This document shows positions 9,285-21,851 of a DNA stretch of 64,000 nt, piece after piece (position 1 is the stretch's first letter; every line of letters starts with the position of its first letter). The position numbers and the translations under genes are program-made. Origin of the DNA: Isochrysis galbana (Eukaryota > Haptophyta > Isochrysidales > Isochrysidaceae); the NCBI GenBank assembly GCA_018136815.1, contig CM030931.1, positions 5,400,148-5,464,147 on the forward strand, read 5' to 3'. Under the pieces are notes generated by a model. That model made no database searches. It was not told the DNA's origin and worked only from the letters and a program-made list of their open reading frames with translations.

Positions 9285-12205
9285 TTAGGCTTCGCCATTT
9301 TCGTTGAAAGCGGTTGGCGTGTTGCCCCCCGTAGGCTCGTGCATCCCCAACGATTCGCTGGAGGCCTCGGCAGCCGATGATGAGCCCTTTTGCATCGCGG
9401 ACGGCCGCTCCTGGCTAGGCATCTTAAGATGGTCGCGCGCGGGGGCAAATTCCGCCTCCTCCACATTCAAGTCCGAGTCGCAGCGACCAAGCACCGGGCC
9501 AACTAGCGATTCGAATGCGGCTTCGAAACTCGCAAAGCTCAAGGTATGGTCGTCGCTAAGGAGCTTTCGCAACGCAGTGAGGCACTTCAATAGCTGAGGC
9601 TTTGTTGCTTGTGGGTAGACAGCAGAGAGGAACGCCTGCAGCTGCTCCAGGCTGAGCGTGCCGCTCCCGTCGTAATCATAGGCGAGGTAGGCGGTCCGCA
9701 GCGCATCTCGGAACGCCTCCGCGTCGTCCCCTGCCGTGTTGTGGAGCCGTTGGAGCGCTTCACTCCTTTTTCGAGACTCACGCCGCCACAGCGCCATCAG
9801 GCTCATGATCGACCCGACAATAAACGCAGGGATCAGAATGGCAGCGAGAAGGATGGAGAGCAGCCTCGAGAAGGGCGCGATGAAGAGGACAATCATGGTC
9901 ATGACGTAGACGAGGGTAATCGAGATGAGGCAAATGCGATCGAGGCGGTGCGCCGTCTTGGTGCGCTGCCTTATGACTAGCCGGTGCACGTAGATGCACT
10001 CGATGAGAACGGCGAGCAGGATGACGAATTGGACAAGGTTGAAATAATCGTACCACAAGATGTACTGCGGACTTCCGAGGCCGATGTCGCCCTGCATGTT
10101 GGTCGTGGTAATCAAGGCGGAGAACAGCACAGTGGTTATGCGGTCGCCGATCATGTCCGTGGGCGCCAGGAGGAGCGCGAAGAGACCGCAGAGTACGAAG
10201 AAGATGGTGATGAGGATCTGCTTTATCATGAAGACGAGCGGGTTGCGTGCAAGGCGCAGCTCGATCTCGCACGCGTTGGGCGTGTTGAAGACGTTTGAAA
10301 AGGTGACATCGTCGGGTTTGTTCAGCAACGTCCACTCCTTGGTGCTGGGCAGCAGGATCGCTTGGAAGTCGCTGGTCGTTATGCTCTGAGGGTAGGCAAG
10401 CCAGCCGAAGGCCGGGTCGCGGAGCACGTTGCCGCAACTATGGAAGCGCGCCGTGTCCTGGATGGACACCTGTATTGTGAGAGTGTGGGCGTCAAACGGA
10501 AAATATTGGTAGGTGCCAAACTCGACCTCACTGAGAGAGAACGAGACGGTCGTGGTGGCCATGTACACGGCGCAACTTTGGCAAAGCTGCTTGTCGGACT
10601 GCGCGGGGAGCCGAACAGCGTCGTCGAGCCACGGCATCGTCTCATTGAGGTAGAAGCGCGATGAATCGACGCTGCTGATGACGCCGTTGATCTTCACCTC
10701 GGGGACCCACTGGAGCGCTTTGACGCTGTCCGCCACGGCCTTGGCAGCGGCGCTGTGCGAAGCGTCGACGCCCATGTAGTAGGAGAGCATCTTGCGGCAC
10801 GCAACGGTGAGGAGCCGCGGGTCGGACCATTGCACCTGCGAGGCCGCGGCCGGAGCTCAGTGGGCCAATGCGCGTGTGCTCGTACTGCTGGACGCGCGGT
10901 CGGCCCGATGGGCACCCGCCCAGCCGTGCACACCTTGTACGCAATCTCGGCGGTGATAAGCATCGTGGAATTGGCCGTCTGGAAGCTGAGCGAGAGCGGC
11001 GAGGTGAATCCGACCTGCAGGCCAACTTGCACGAGGCTGTCTTGGCTTTCCAGCTCTTCAGTGGAGAGGGAGTCAAAGACTTTCGTGTAGGCCTGCTCCT
11101 CTTCAAAGTTGGGGCACTGCCACGCCTCGCTCACGGGCAAGTCGCAAGGCAGCGCGGAGGAATTGGATGTGCTCGGTGCCGTGGCGAGAGTTGTGTCCGA
11201 CTTCTGCTCAGGCACGCATAAGTCGTAGATGTCTTCGTAGCTGCAGTCTTCGAGGTCATGCGCGCAGTCGAGGTTGTTGCACGCGTCGTCGCACACGCCG
11301 TTGTTGTAGCCGGCGGCGCCCAACTCGGTCACCTTTGGAGACGGCTGGAGACAGAACCCAATGGACAGCAGATCCGCAGTGCTGGCCTGGTGGTTGGTGT
11401 CGTCGGCATGCTGCGCCACGTATGCCGAGAGCTTGGCCTGGTTGCGATCTTTGCACGCCTGTGCGCAGTCGACGCAGAAGAGCAGCTCGTAGGTTTCCGT
11501 CGTCGTGTACGAGGCGGTGCCCGGCGTGTCACATGGGTCGACCAGCCTTCGCCCACCGGAGGGACCAGGGACAAGGAGAGCGCCGCCACCGCACGTGACC
11601 GTCTGAGTGGATGTGATGAGGAAGCCCGGCTCTGATGGCGGCGGTGGCGATCCGGGCGGCACCGACGGCGGCTGCGGCGGTGGCGGGCTGGTGGGCGAGG
11701 GCGATGCTGGTGCTGGTCCGCTAGTGGGGCCGGTGGGCGAGGCGGAAGGAGACGGTCCAGGTGCCGTGGGAGAGGGCCCCACCGGTCCCGTCGGCGAGGG
11801 TCCCACTCGACCTGTGGACGAAGGGCTCAACGCTCTCGTCGAGACGGACGGCGAGGAAGAGGGAGAGGCGGTCGGCTTGGGCACAGGCTTCTGCGTTGGC
11901 GTCGTTTGAGACAACGAGTTGGTGGAGCTCGGAGGGGGTAGAGTGTGCGTAATCTCCGCGCTCCCGGGCGGTGGACGCTGGCGACGAGGAGGCGAGGGAG
12001 GCATTGAGTGCTCGCGGTCGGCGCTGTCTCTCGATGAAGGAGAGAGAAGAGAGGGAGGGAGGAGCGAAGGACGCCCTGGGGCTGGGCTGGGAACGGGGGT
12101 CTGCAGCCGCCTTCCGTACGGCCCCCCGAAACCGCCTGCGCTCCTCGCCGCCGCGAAGGAGAGCAGGAGGAGGAGGGAGAGAAAGGGAGGGAGGGGAGAG
12201 GTCAT
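9285..12205 (-). CDS. Pentameric ligand-gated ion channel with LNR and EF-hand
   Basis: Two exons, 10934-12205 and 9285-10835, join in phase across a GTGTGC...GCAG intron (AEIAYK-VQWSDPRLLTVACR), giving about 940 residues. Order: signal peptide (TSPLPPFLSLLLLLSFAAAR), Pro/Ser/Thr-rich stalk (about 30-190), Cys-rich region with a Notch/LNR-like module (NGVCDDACNNLDCAHDLEDC, about 300-320), then a Cys-loop superfamily extracellular domain with GTYQYFPFDAHTLTIQVS in place of a Cys-bridged loop, as in prokaryotic-type channels. Hydrophobic segments start near 625; TM2 follows the DRITT motif. Five hydrophobic stretches are visible where four are usual. After them comes one canonical EF-hand loop (DYDGSGTLSLEQ, about 811-822). 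It should be a plasma-membrane, ligand-gated, Ca-responsive channel. Ligand and ion selectivity cannot be read from the sequence. Confidence 0.88.
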
Positions 12206-12339
12206 CGCGGGTGGGGGGCGTCGGGGGGGGGGGGGGAAGGCGGGGAAGTGCTGCGAGTTGGGGACAGGAGGGCAGAGAGGGAAGAAAAGGGGGTGGGTTA
12301 AAGAAGAGAAGGCGTGAGGGAATGGGACGGGAGACCGCG

Positions 12340-12768
12340 GGAATTTGAGAGGATGGGAGAGAGAGAGGAGAGGAGAGGAGACGTTATCCAGGAGAGAGGG
12401 AGAGGAGAGAGGAGCTGTGCTTTTGCAAGAGGGAGAGGCGTCAGGAAGAGAAGAAGAAGGGGAAGGGGTGTGTATAGGAGATACAAGAGAGAGAGGAAGA
12501 GGGGAGGCGGAGTTGAGGGGGAGGGCTCGGGCCGGCGAAGGGAGAGAGAGGAGACACAGACACACACACGAATAAACAGACTCCGAGAGAGGGAAGAGAG
12601 AGGGAGAGGGAGAAGAGGGGAGAGAGAGGGAGGGGAGAGAGGGAGGGGAGAGAGAGGGCCGCGCCCGAACCGACCGTTGCTCTTCTACGAGAGAGAGAGC
12701 CACAGAATAGAGGAGAGAGGGGAGAGAGAGAGTGGTTGTTGGACTCAGGGTCTTTCGCGGCGAGAGGC

Positions 12769-12808
<40 letters not shown>

Positions 12809-12908
12809 AGGAGATATAGGCGGGGAAGAAGAAGTATGGATGAGTCGGAGGACGCGGCGGCGGGGGGAGGGGGCCGGGGGGCGGGGCCGGGGGGCGGGGG
12901 GGTCCCTG

Positions 12909-12999
<91 letters not shown>

Positions 13000-13078
13000 G
13001 AGAAAAGGTCGTCTCCTCCCACACTCTCTGCAGCAGCAGTGCGGGAGCCTTCTCCCCCTCCACAAGCTCTCTCTCTCC

Positions 13079-13146
<68 letters not shown>

Positions 13147-13150
13147 CCTC
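12340..13150. repeat. (GA)n microsatellite block upstream of the channel gene
   Basis: Long GA/GGGA runs, including a nearly pure (GA)n of over 60 bp at 13081-13146 and others near 12771-12807 and 12911-12990. The sense strand of the channel gene is pyrimidine-rich here. Frames across it are Arg/Glu or Ser/Leu artefacts. Confidence 0.95.
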
Positions 13151-14480
13151 AACTGCCCTGCCGCCCCCCCCCCCCCGCCCCCCTCTCTCCCCACCCCCCC
13201 ACACATCTCATCCCCATCGACGAGGAGAATGGCCCCTCCCCTCCCCAATAATCTCCCTCTCCCTCCCCTCTCTCCCCCTCCCTCCCTCCCTCCCTCCCTC
13301 CCTCCCTCTCTCCTTCTTCTTCTTCTCCTTCTTTCTCCTTCTTCTTATTCTACTTCTCCTTCTCCCTCCCACCAGACCGACGGAGGCCGTGTAGATTGAA
13401 GCTCCCCGCTCCCACGAAGTCTTCGGCTGCGCCCTCGGATCCTCCCGACCCCCGGTCAAAATCGCCCCCCCCCCCACCCCCCGCGGCGGCTCTCTCATCG
13501 CTCCCAACGCACAGGAGGAGGGCCCTTTCGATGGTCTTTCCCGGCGAGGGGCACGAGAGAGAGAGAGTAGTAGTAGTAGTAGTGTAGAGTAGCTATTAGA
13601 AGAAGTCGGGATGATTCGGAGGACACGATCCTCACTGCGGTGACGGAGTCTCCGCCGCCGTGGGTCTCTTCATCTCCGTTCAATGAGCAATTCCAGAGGT
13701 GGTCAAACATACTGTTTATCACAATAAAGGGTTTTTGGGGAGAAGTCCTGAACTCCGGACCGCCCCCCTCCCCCGCTCCGGACCCGGCGAAAACAAAACA
13801 CAGGACGGCGGATTGGGAGGCGGGGGGGGGGGCGTTTCGCAAGTGCGGGGGGTGGGGGGTGGGCTATGCATAGGAAAGAAGGAGGCCGAGAGGTGAAAGA
13901 GGGAGGGGGTGTAGTTCCATCACGGAGAGGACCCGGGAAACGGGGGGGCGTACATGCGGCAACTGCGGCACTGCGGCAACCACCCTCTTCTTTTCTTGTT
14001 CTCGCAGTGTTTTTCCGAATATAATGATCGAATCTGCACCAACCGTTCGTTGATTCGTTCGGTCCACTCTCTCATTCTTTTGTTTAAACAACCCTTTATT
14101 CCAGAAAGAAAACCGAATTGGCTGCCCACCGCCGTAATCCTGAGATCTTCCCCCTTGCACTTTCACGAAAACAGCCTTTCTTTTCTCTAACTTGTGAAAA
14201 ACGATGATCCTTGCAAGTTCCCTTGCAGATCAGCGCCGGCTCTGCTCCTCGCCACCTGTCGCGCCACCTGTCGCCACCTGTCGCCACCCGTCGCCGCCCC
14301 ACCAAGTGCCAGGTGTGCTTCCATACTGGCTGCTGATCATGCACCCACTCCTTCACCTTCAGCCACCTCAGTGAGGGCGTACGGGCGCGGCGCCCCATGC
14401 TGGAGCTCATGCACGAGCAGCCGTAACACCGTAATGCACAATGCACTCAGCGCGCGCGCACACGCGCGCACTGCCACCAA
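13151..14480. other. Intergenic, C/T-rich then mixed
   Basis: C-runs, (CCCT)n near 13270-13310, CTT-rich sequence, (AGT)n near 13566-13580, then unique sequence with no supported gene. Confidence 0.45.
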
Positions 14481-14507
14481 CGTGCTGACGTACAATGCTC
14501 CCTCGCA

Positions 14508-15880
14508 ACTAAGTTTATACTTGGACACGATGGAGCGCGCCGGCGCGACTCCCCCCTCTTTCGGGCCACCCGCCGAGGGCGGCCCCCACGCCCACATGGA
14601 CCTGTCGCTCGCGAAGCGGCCGCGTCCGCCCTCAGAGGCCGAGCAGGTGCGCGCGACCCAGGTCGCGTCACACGGCCCGTGGCCTCGGCCACAACACACA
14701 CAGCAGCCATGCTGGCCCTCCCCATGGGGGGCAGCAGACTGCAGACCTCAGAAAGACAGCATCAGGCAAGAGGGACTCGCACTCCACAGGGCATGCCTTA
14801 TGGCAAAGGCCCCTCCCACCCTGGCAAGGGCCGCACCGCCTCGGCGGCGCGGCCCGTGGCCGGGTGGCCCTTATGGGCACAACATCTTGACATCCTATCC
14901 GACACAAGCAAGCTCCACACACCTCTGGCCACACAGAGAGAGAACGCCAGCCGCTGCACGCAACACGGGACCCCTTGGACAGCTTGTGCTCCTGTCTCTC
15001 CACCCTCACCAACCCACGACGCAACTGACTCCTACCCCCCCTGAACCTGACCTGCAAAACCAAGACTCAGAGAACGAAGATCAACAAGCTGACACAGACG
15101 CAGTCTACGAAATGTCTTTCAGCCAAGCGGGCGATCTCGTACTCCTCGACACGACGGTCTACGCGGCAATCGTGGAACTCCTACTCGAGCTCGAGGGCGT
15201 AGACCCTGAGCCAGACTTCTGGGCTCGCTCCTCGCGAGGCCCCTGGCACATCGCGGTCAATGAGGACTGCATGCAACAATTCCAAGCTCGTTACGGCCTC
15301 CAAACTACCATCCGCGTCCACCAAGTGGATGTGGCGGTCAAAATTGAAATCGAGTCCATCGAGGACAGACTCAACAGGAAGGGCGTCTCGTCAAAGAAGG
15401 CGTTGTACGAGGCCCTCCAAGATATAGCGGCCCACTTTGTTGTGGAAGCCGACGGTCTAGCGCAAGCCTCGAAGATCACCTTGAGCATCCTGGTCAAAGC
15501 CGTAGAAAAAGAAGGCCTCGCGTTCCTAAAGGGAAACAGAGAGCGCATGAAGCTGGAAGGTGAGTCGGGCACTTTTGTGTCCAAAGTGGCTCACGCCCCA
15601 CGCTGGCACCTCTACGTCGCAGCGACCCAAGGGTCGTTTCTAACGAGCAACTTCCCGCGCAAGCTCCTTCTCAACATTGACAACTCGGTGGTCCCGGTAA
15701 ATTACGCCGTCCGAGCGTGCAAAGCGCTGCAAATGCCGCCGGCCATGCAGTCCTACCATAAGCTAATGGTGCACGGCAGCCTGAAGGGCTGCAAAGGTTG
15801 GCGCCCGGAAGTGGCAAATAATCTTCTCCCGGCACACCGCCTGTGCGTGTGCGACGCCGAAGCGGCGAAGCGCAAGGAAC
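14508..15880 (+). mobile_element. LINE-type element copy H, 5' part only
   Basis: Starts with hairpin CTAAGT-TTAT-ACTTGG (14509-14524, one G-T pair) and ATGGAGCGCGCC at 14530. The frame encodes the same ORF1-like protein as the element at 45687: MERAGATPPSFGPPAEGG, KRPRPPSEAEQVRAT, VYAAIVELLLELEGVDPEPD, ALYEALQDIAAHFVVEADGL, FLKGNRERMKLEGESGTFV, HRLCVCDAEAAKRK. Similarity to the other copy stops at about 15877, after which the DNA becomes C/T-rich. The CCCH fingers and the endonuclease are therefore missing, and no target duplication is visible. Loss of the 3' end is opposite to the usual 5' truncation of LINEs, so a later deletion or insertion is likely. Confidence 0.8.
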
Positions 15881-16135
15881 CTATCCTCTCTTCCCCTCTC
15901 CATTCCATCCCACTTCACCAAACCCTGCCCACCCCCACCCCAACCCCCACCGAACTCCCAAAGCTCATCCAAGACCACCGCTTCCTACCACACGGACAAC
16001 ACACGCCCGGCCTCTCGCCTCTCTACAGCCTCTACACGCCCGCCTACTCCCACCCCCACTTCGGCACGGCCGCACCGGTCCACACCCAACCCCACCCCTC
16101 TCCTCCTGACCCTTTCCGACCTATCTCAATCCCTC
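15881..16135. repeat. Pyrimidine-rich stretch
   Basis: C/T/A-rich low-complexity DNA between the truncated LINE copy and the hAT-type exon. Open frames here are Pro/Ser/His-rich and not credible. Confidence 0.6.
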
Positions 16136-16414
16136 TCAATCCCCTCCAACCAGACCCACCTTCATTCCCTCCGCCCCTTCTCGTCCCCTCCTCCTTTCCC
16201 TATGCTGCCGGATGTTGTGCGGCCCACCGACATACGAATGCCCGCAGAAGAGGCAGCACTTGGCGCGCACGACCTTCGCGCGGCCGGCTGCCTCCTCAAT
16301 TGTGGACCACTCGAGGGCGCTGCCCTCGAGTGTGTCCACCTCCTCAGTCCCCCAAGCTGAGGCTGCTCGGGCGGTGGCTGGGGCAAGGGCCAGCGCCATG
16401 TCGTCACTGGCCAT
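16136..16414 (-). pseudogene. hAT-type BED zinc-finger exon (N-terminal fragment)
   Basis: The minus strand from ATG 16414 reads MASDDMALALAPATARAASA, then KCCLFCGHSYVGGPHNIRQH, which fits the BED zinc finger (C-x2-C ... H) at the N-terminus of hAT-family transposases. The frame then degenerates into Arg/Gly-rich sequence, probably an intron or decayed DNA. The catalytic and dimerisation parts are not found next to it. The C-terminal hAT segment at 35480 is on the other strand 19 kb away and is a separate copy. Confidence 0.55.
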
Positions 16415-16499
16415 CGCCAGAGAGAGAGAGAGAGAGAGACGAAGGAACGCCTCATGTGCAGTGAATAAAATGGGCAAAATTACGTATATGTAAAAGTAC

Positions 16500-17400
16500 A
16501 GACATTAGCGGGAAGAGGGGGGTGATGGAGAGGCTTCCCGCGCCACCTCGTCCTCGCGTCCTCGCGCCAAAAGTGTTTTTTTTATGGTTTTGTTATTGGC
16601 CTTGTCAGCTTTGTTTTTGCCCCCACCTGATACCCCTTTGTCAGGTCTAAAGGACCTGATATCATGACATCAGGACCTCATATCAGCCTGATGTCCCATC
16701 ACTGCCTCAAACTATTAAACTTCGGGCCGAACTTCCAATCTCTCGCCAAAGCGCTCACGAGCGAGGACGCTCGGCCTATAAGGACTATTAAAACGAACGG
16801 GGGAAGGAGCTACCCCTTCACGGTTGGAAGCGGCATGCCGGTTAGGCATTCTAGAGCTGTTACTGACAGTGTAAGCTGATATTAGAACTGTTATGACATC
16901 TATGGCTAGTGATTCCACGGGCGGACGCTTCCTTTTTCCTATCAGAGCATGAATGACATCTTGGGGATTCCTTTCGCTCATAGGAAGCGCTCGTGGTACT
17001 ATGAATATTGGACTATTTTATTTTTTGTCACTGACGAGCACCCACAGAAGAGTTGGAAGGTCCAAAATAACGTTACGTAAATGAGACCCTTCATTAAGGC
17101 TGACATCGCCGCGAACATTATCGTCATGAACAGCGCGTCCGCGGGAGCCTTCCTCGTGAGCGATCTCCGCGGGGTCTGCGGCAGCCCACCTCTGCTCTCT
17201 TCAAAACTTTCCTCTCGACCAACTCCCCCGGATCTCCGTCTTGCCACGTGGATTGGGATAGCATGTCCTTGTGCAAGTATGTCGAAAAATAAAACGCATG
17301 TCGACCAAAAACGCATATATAAATATAGATCGTAGATCCATCCCTTACATCTATGACATGATCCCCACGATCTTCCGCGATTGATCGCTTTTCCATGTGT
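16500..17400. other. AT-richer intergenic DNA
   Basis: No supported gene. Includes a T-run near 16573, short CCTGATATCATGA-type palindromic words near 16650-16690, and mixed sequence. Confidence 0.4.
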
Positions 17401-17401
17401 A

Positions 17402-17600
17402 GGCTGATGGTCATTGATTGAACGCTTTTCCATGCGGTGGGGGTGATGGCGATTGAACGCGTTGCACGTGTAGACTGATGGTGATTGAACGCTTTTCCAT
17501 GCGGTGGGGGTGATGGCGATTGAACGCGTTACACGTGTAGACTGATGGTGATTGAACGCTTTTCTATGCTGTGGGTGATGGTGATTGAGCGCTTCTCGCC
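17402..17600. repeat. Tandem repeat, about 67-bp unit, roughly three copies
   Basis: The unit contains TGATGGTGATTGAACGC, TTTTCCATGCGGTGGGGG and CGCGTT(G/A)CACGTGTAGAC. The second and third copies are nearly identical; the first and last are partial and diverged. Confidence 0.85.
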
Positions 17601-18159
17601 TAAACTCTGGCCGGGCCCAATTCCAATGTTCCTTGCGCCGCTCAGCCGCGGCGCTCAACCAAGCGAGACAACGACACGCATCCTCCCGCGGCGGCTGCGC
17701 CGCGAACACACGAACACACCCGACTCAGGGCGCGCGACAATCAACAACACTGTGAACACCCGTCACCCGTCAGCTGCTGCGTACTTTTGTACTCACCCCC
17801 CCCCACGACAACAAGAAAACAGTGAACGCGCGTATTCCTATTCCTATTTTGGCCTCGTCCGTCCGCCGCCCGCCGCCTTTGTATTTCACCAAAATAGTAG
17901 TAGTAGAGCTCCAAGTAGTACAATCTTTCTCTTAGAAGCTCTCTCTCTTCTCTTTCTCTCTCCCCCTCCCCCCCCCCTTCCTTCCCTGTGTCCCCTTCTC
18001 TTCCTCCTCCTTCTCACCCCCTCCTTTTTGCCCAGAGCACTCCTATATTCGGACGGCTTCACTACAAATGCATAATGGCCCTCTCTCCCGCAAACATTCA
18101 CTTATATCGTAAGTGATCTCTCCTTCTCCCTCCCTCCCTCCCTCCTCCCCCCCCCCCCC

Positions 18160-18318
18160 CCCTCTCTCTCTCGGCTCTCTCTCTCGGCTCTCTCTCTCTC
18201 TCGGCTCTCTCTCTCTCTCGGCTCTCTCTCTCTCTCTCGGCTCTCTCTCTCTCTCGGCTCTCTCTCACTCGGCTCTCTCTCTCTCTCTCTCTCGGCTCTC
18301 TCTCTCTCCCTCTTCTTT
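18160..18318. repeat. CTCTCTCGG minisatellite before SEC14 gene
   Basis: CT runs regularly interrupted by CGG (CTCTCTCTCGGCTCTCTC), ending just before ATG 18326. It places a pyrimidine-rich sense-strand tract directly at the gene start. Confidence 0.9.
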
Positions 18319-18325
18319 CTCCCCA

Positions 18326-20352
18326 ATGCTGCTAACCGAAAAGGAGGCAATCCGACTCATCAACCGCGGCGTGGCGGTGCGCCCCACCAAGCCAGCTGCC
18401 CCAGGCCCCCTGCGCTTCCCACACCCTCAGTCCTCTCTCCCTCTCAACCCCCCCGCACCCCCCTTCCACCCCCCACTCCAACCATTCTCCTTGAACCCTA
18501 ACCCTAAACCCCCTCTTCCTTAATCTATGACTACCCATCTCCATCCTCCCCCCCGCCCACCCCCCTCAACCCCCTATCCCAGACCCCCTGGGTGCCTCCT
18601 CCACCTTCCTTCCTCCAATCTCCCCGAGTTCCCTCCCTCTCACCTCCTCCGACTGTGGGCGCGGTCCTCTCCTCTCCGCTCTTTGACTCTGTTACCCCCA
18701 CTCTCCTCGCTTTTTGCTCGAAGCCTCATCCCATCGGCCACCAAAACACCAGACATCACCCCTGCTGCGCACCGGCGTCTGTGCAGTCCGCTACTTTCGC
18801 ACCCTCTACACTCGCTCTCCTGCACTCCGTTTCAACCGGACACCTCCTGTCCTTCTTCTGCCCATTCATCAACCCGCAACCCTATCAGCCTGCCACCCTT
18901 CTCGTGCCGGCTGCCCACCGCCCTGCCCTCCTGCTGACAGTTGGACGATCCCGCAATTGCGGAAAATGTGGATTCCGCGTTAAATCTGCTCAATGAGGAG
19001 CTGCGTCGAGAAGGCCCTGAGTACTACCCGCTACTGGAGGACAAGCCGCAGCTCGTCCGCTTCCTGTTCGCCAGAAAGCTGCGCATCGAACCTACCATTC
19101 AGATGATCAAGGCGCACGTGGAGTGGCGCAAGAATAACTTGCCTGTCCAGCTCACTGACCTCGTGCTGGCCGAGCTCAAAAAGTGCAAGACTTTCCGACG
19201 AGGTGAGGATATGAAGGGCCGCCCACTCATCGTGATCCAGTCGCGCAACTTTGACCCGAAGACCAGGGACCTTGATGCCTCGGTGCGCTGTCCAGCCACT
19301 TGACATAGCAGCTTGTGACCAAGTCTGCTTCATGGGCCGGTTCGTCTTGCTCACTTAAATATGGGAGGCGAGGCCTAGGATCCGCGCGCCTTGAAATTCC
19401 ATCGAGTGCTTGACGTGAGCCTCCAACTCTGGTTCGCTGCTGTTTCTAGATTGCTGCATACGTGCATCAACTCGAAGAGGCAGTGGCGCTCCTCAAGCCC
19501 GAGCAGGAACAGTTTGCCATGCTGTATGACCGTACGGGCTTCCGACTCAGGAATCTTGACCTCGACGTCATCTCCAAGGCAGTCAAGGTGCGACGGCTGT
19601 ATCAGCCGCTTTCAGTCTTGGTCAATGGCACAATGGGCTTGCTGAAGATAGTTAGGCCCAGAAGGCAAGATCCGCGCATGAGCGGGCACCTCACACGGTT
19701 GAGCAGCATCATTGGCCATGTTCGCGTAGAGTGTGGTAGGAAAGTCTTGTTGAGCGCGCGTTGCCATGTGAGATGCCTTGGCGTCTGCTCCCGATGAGCG
19801 TAGTCAGGTCAGACGGCATGCATGCGATTTGCATGCCGCGACGCTATCGGGCACCTTGACGCCGCTCCGCTTGACTGCGCGTCCATGCTCGACTCTTCTG
19901 GTGCCCCTTGACCGTAGACATTGTCGGACAACTATCCCGAACGTCTTGGCGCGGCCTACGTCTATCCGGCAGGCCCTGTCGCCTACGCCGTTTTCAAACT
20001 GGTCTCTCCCTTCATGGATGCGCGCACTGCGAATAAAGTGCGTCCGTCGTACTGTGTTGCGCTGCCATGACGCGCGTGAGATGAGATAGAACGCGGAGCG
20101 GGAGAGTTGGTAGAGCACCGCAGTTGCATTTCAAAGTCGTAAAGCCATGCACCTTGCACAACTGGAGGAGTAGGGTAATTCACGGCCCCTCATGCTTGTC
20201 CGTCTTAGGTCGAGTTCATCAAGAACACCGCTCAGCTCGAAAAGTTTCTGCCCCATGCCGTGATCCCAGTGGAATATGGCGGGGGCGGCGAGGACAATAC
20301 CTCGATCAAATTCGACACACTCGAGGTCTCCCCACCGACGGCAGCGGCATGA
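18326..20352 (+). CDS. SEC14 / CRAL-TRIO lipid-transfer protein
   Basis: Five exons join in phase 0 throughout: 18326-18376, 18941-19282, 19450-19587, 19918-20037, 20209-20352, giving 264 residues. All four donors are GTGCG; acceptors are GACAG, TCTAG, CGTAG and CTTAG. Exon 2 carries the CRAL-TRIO N-terminal helices (QLVRFLFARKLRIEPTIQMI, HVEWRKNN). Exons 3-4 give the lipid-binding domain (YDRTGFRLRNLDLDVISKAV-KTLSDNYPERLGAAYVYPAGP) and exon 5 the closing segment (FLPHAVIPVEYGGGGEDN). SEC14-like proteins exchange phosphatidylinositol and other lipids between membranes in the cytosol. No GOLD or RhoGAP domain follows, and the protein is short for the family. The first exon (17 residues) is the least certain part. 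Confidence 0.9.
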
Positions 20353-21851
20353 GGAGCGCGATGGCATGCGATGAAGAATGCTAGTCCTTCTATGGCAAGC
20401 GATACTCACCGGCAAAAGCATGGATGAGCGTGTACACTCTCCCGTGTGCGCTCAACACATCTGTGCATGAAGTGCGACCAGCATCGAGCCGCAAGGCACA
20501 TTATGCGCCAACTACCGCCTTTTTGAACGATGTCAAGCTTTCCAGATCGGGTAGCCCCGTCCTTCTCAGCATTCCTTCAAAGTCCCTCCCAGCATCGTCG
20601 CTATTGCAACCGGTCGGGTCTAAGTAGACGCGGTTGCCAGGCTTTCAGGCATCGGCTGGGGTCAGGGGACGGGCTCATTGGCTTCATGATGGGGACTTCC
20701 TGCTCAAAGCGTTTCGGGGGTCGTCCCAATATCAAGCAACGCTTGAGCGTGGCCACGCAAGAGCCGAAACAACCGGGCGACACGTGCTGCGCCGAGACAA
20801 ACCACGTAGTCTCGTGGCAGGCCCAGGCAATGCCAATAGCATTGATAGTGTACAACCTACGTAGTACTTCATACTTGCGTGCCTTGAGCTTGCAGCCATC
20901 TGCTTGCCTACCAACGTTCAGCTGATTTGGGGGATGGGTGTGTGGGCCCCAAGAAAGAGTCAAAGACGTGTGCCATGTGCCACCTCATCATGGCTCATCC
21001 TCATCACCGCGTGAGCTTGCACTTTCACGTCGTTTTCCTGTGTATGGTTTTTGGTACTATCCCTCTCCTTCAGTGCGGTTGATGTGAATACCCAAGACCC
21101 AATGGACGCAAGTGGGTGTCCCTTTATGGGGGCGCGCGTGTGGCACGAAGCCTGTGTGTGTGATGAGTAGTGAGGGGCTGTGGCTGCTGTGCATGTTGGT
21201 GTGGAAGGGCTGTGCATGACATTAACATGTGAGGTACAAATGGGAGGGGGCACAGGAGACGGAGAGACACGATCGGGGAGGGCACGTGCGGCCGAGGGCG
21301 AGACCGAGGGTTCGGCCTCGGGCAGCATGAGGACGGGCGTGACGAGCACGGAGAGCACAGGCAGACGAGAAGGGGACAGGAGCGCTCGAGCGGTGGCGCT
21401 GATCGCGAGACGAAAGAACAAAGGGGGGGGGACACTCACGGGAAAAGTAAACACCGGGAAGGGAAAAGACGCGGGAAGAGAGAGGGATGAAACGGGGCCG
21501 GAAACTCAAGGAGGCACTCGGGGAGAGAACGGGGAAGGGGAGAGAGAGAGGGGGCGGGCCCAGTGGGCCGACGCGGGAAAAGAGGGTCGGAGCGTGACAA
21601 CAAAGAACGAAAGGGGGACGGGGGGGAAAAGGAACCGATGGCGGGAGAAGGAACGCGATGCAAAGAGGGGGAACCGGGGCGAGGCGGCGAGGAGGGGGTC
21701 ACGCGAAGGGGACCTAATGAACGGGGACGTGCGAGGGGGAACGGGCAACCCCCCCTACCCGCAACACCCCCCCCAATGCGAGAAGCGGGAACCGGGGCGA
21801 GCGCATTGCAGAAGGCGGGGAGAAAAGACAGGGGGGTGGGCGTGCAGCGGC
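20353..21851. other. Intergenic, nothing recognised; purine-rich from 21250
   Basis: No supported gene. From about 21250 to 21850 the plus strand is G/A-rich and low in complexity; open frames on both strands are biased artefacts. It ends at the stop of the copia fragment. Confidence 0.45.

Noticed and set aside
14194-14529. Extension of the LINE frame upstream of ATG 14530
   Set aside because: The hairpin at 14509 marks the element start; upstream codons are unrelated flank.
20095-20165. tRNA-like string (GTTGGTAGAGCACCGCAGTT) in SEC14 intron 4
   Set aside because: It resembles a tRNA D-arm, but the acceptor stem, anticodon loop and T-arm (GGTTCRA) cannot be drawn. At most a relic.
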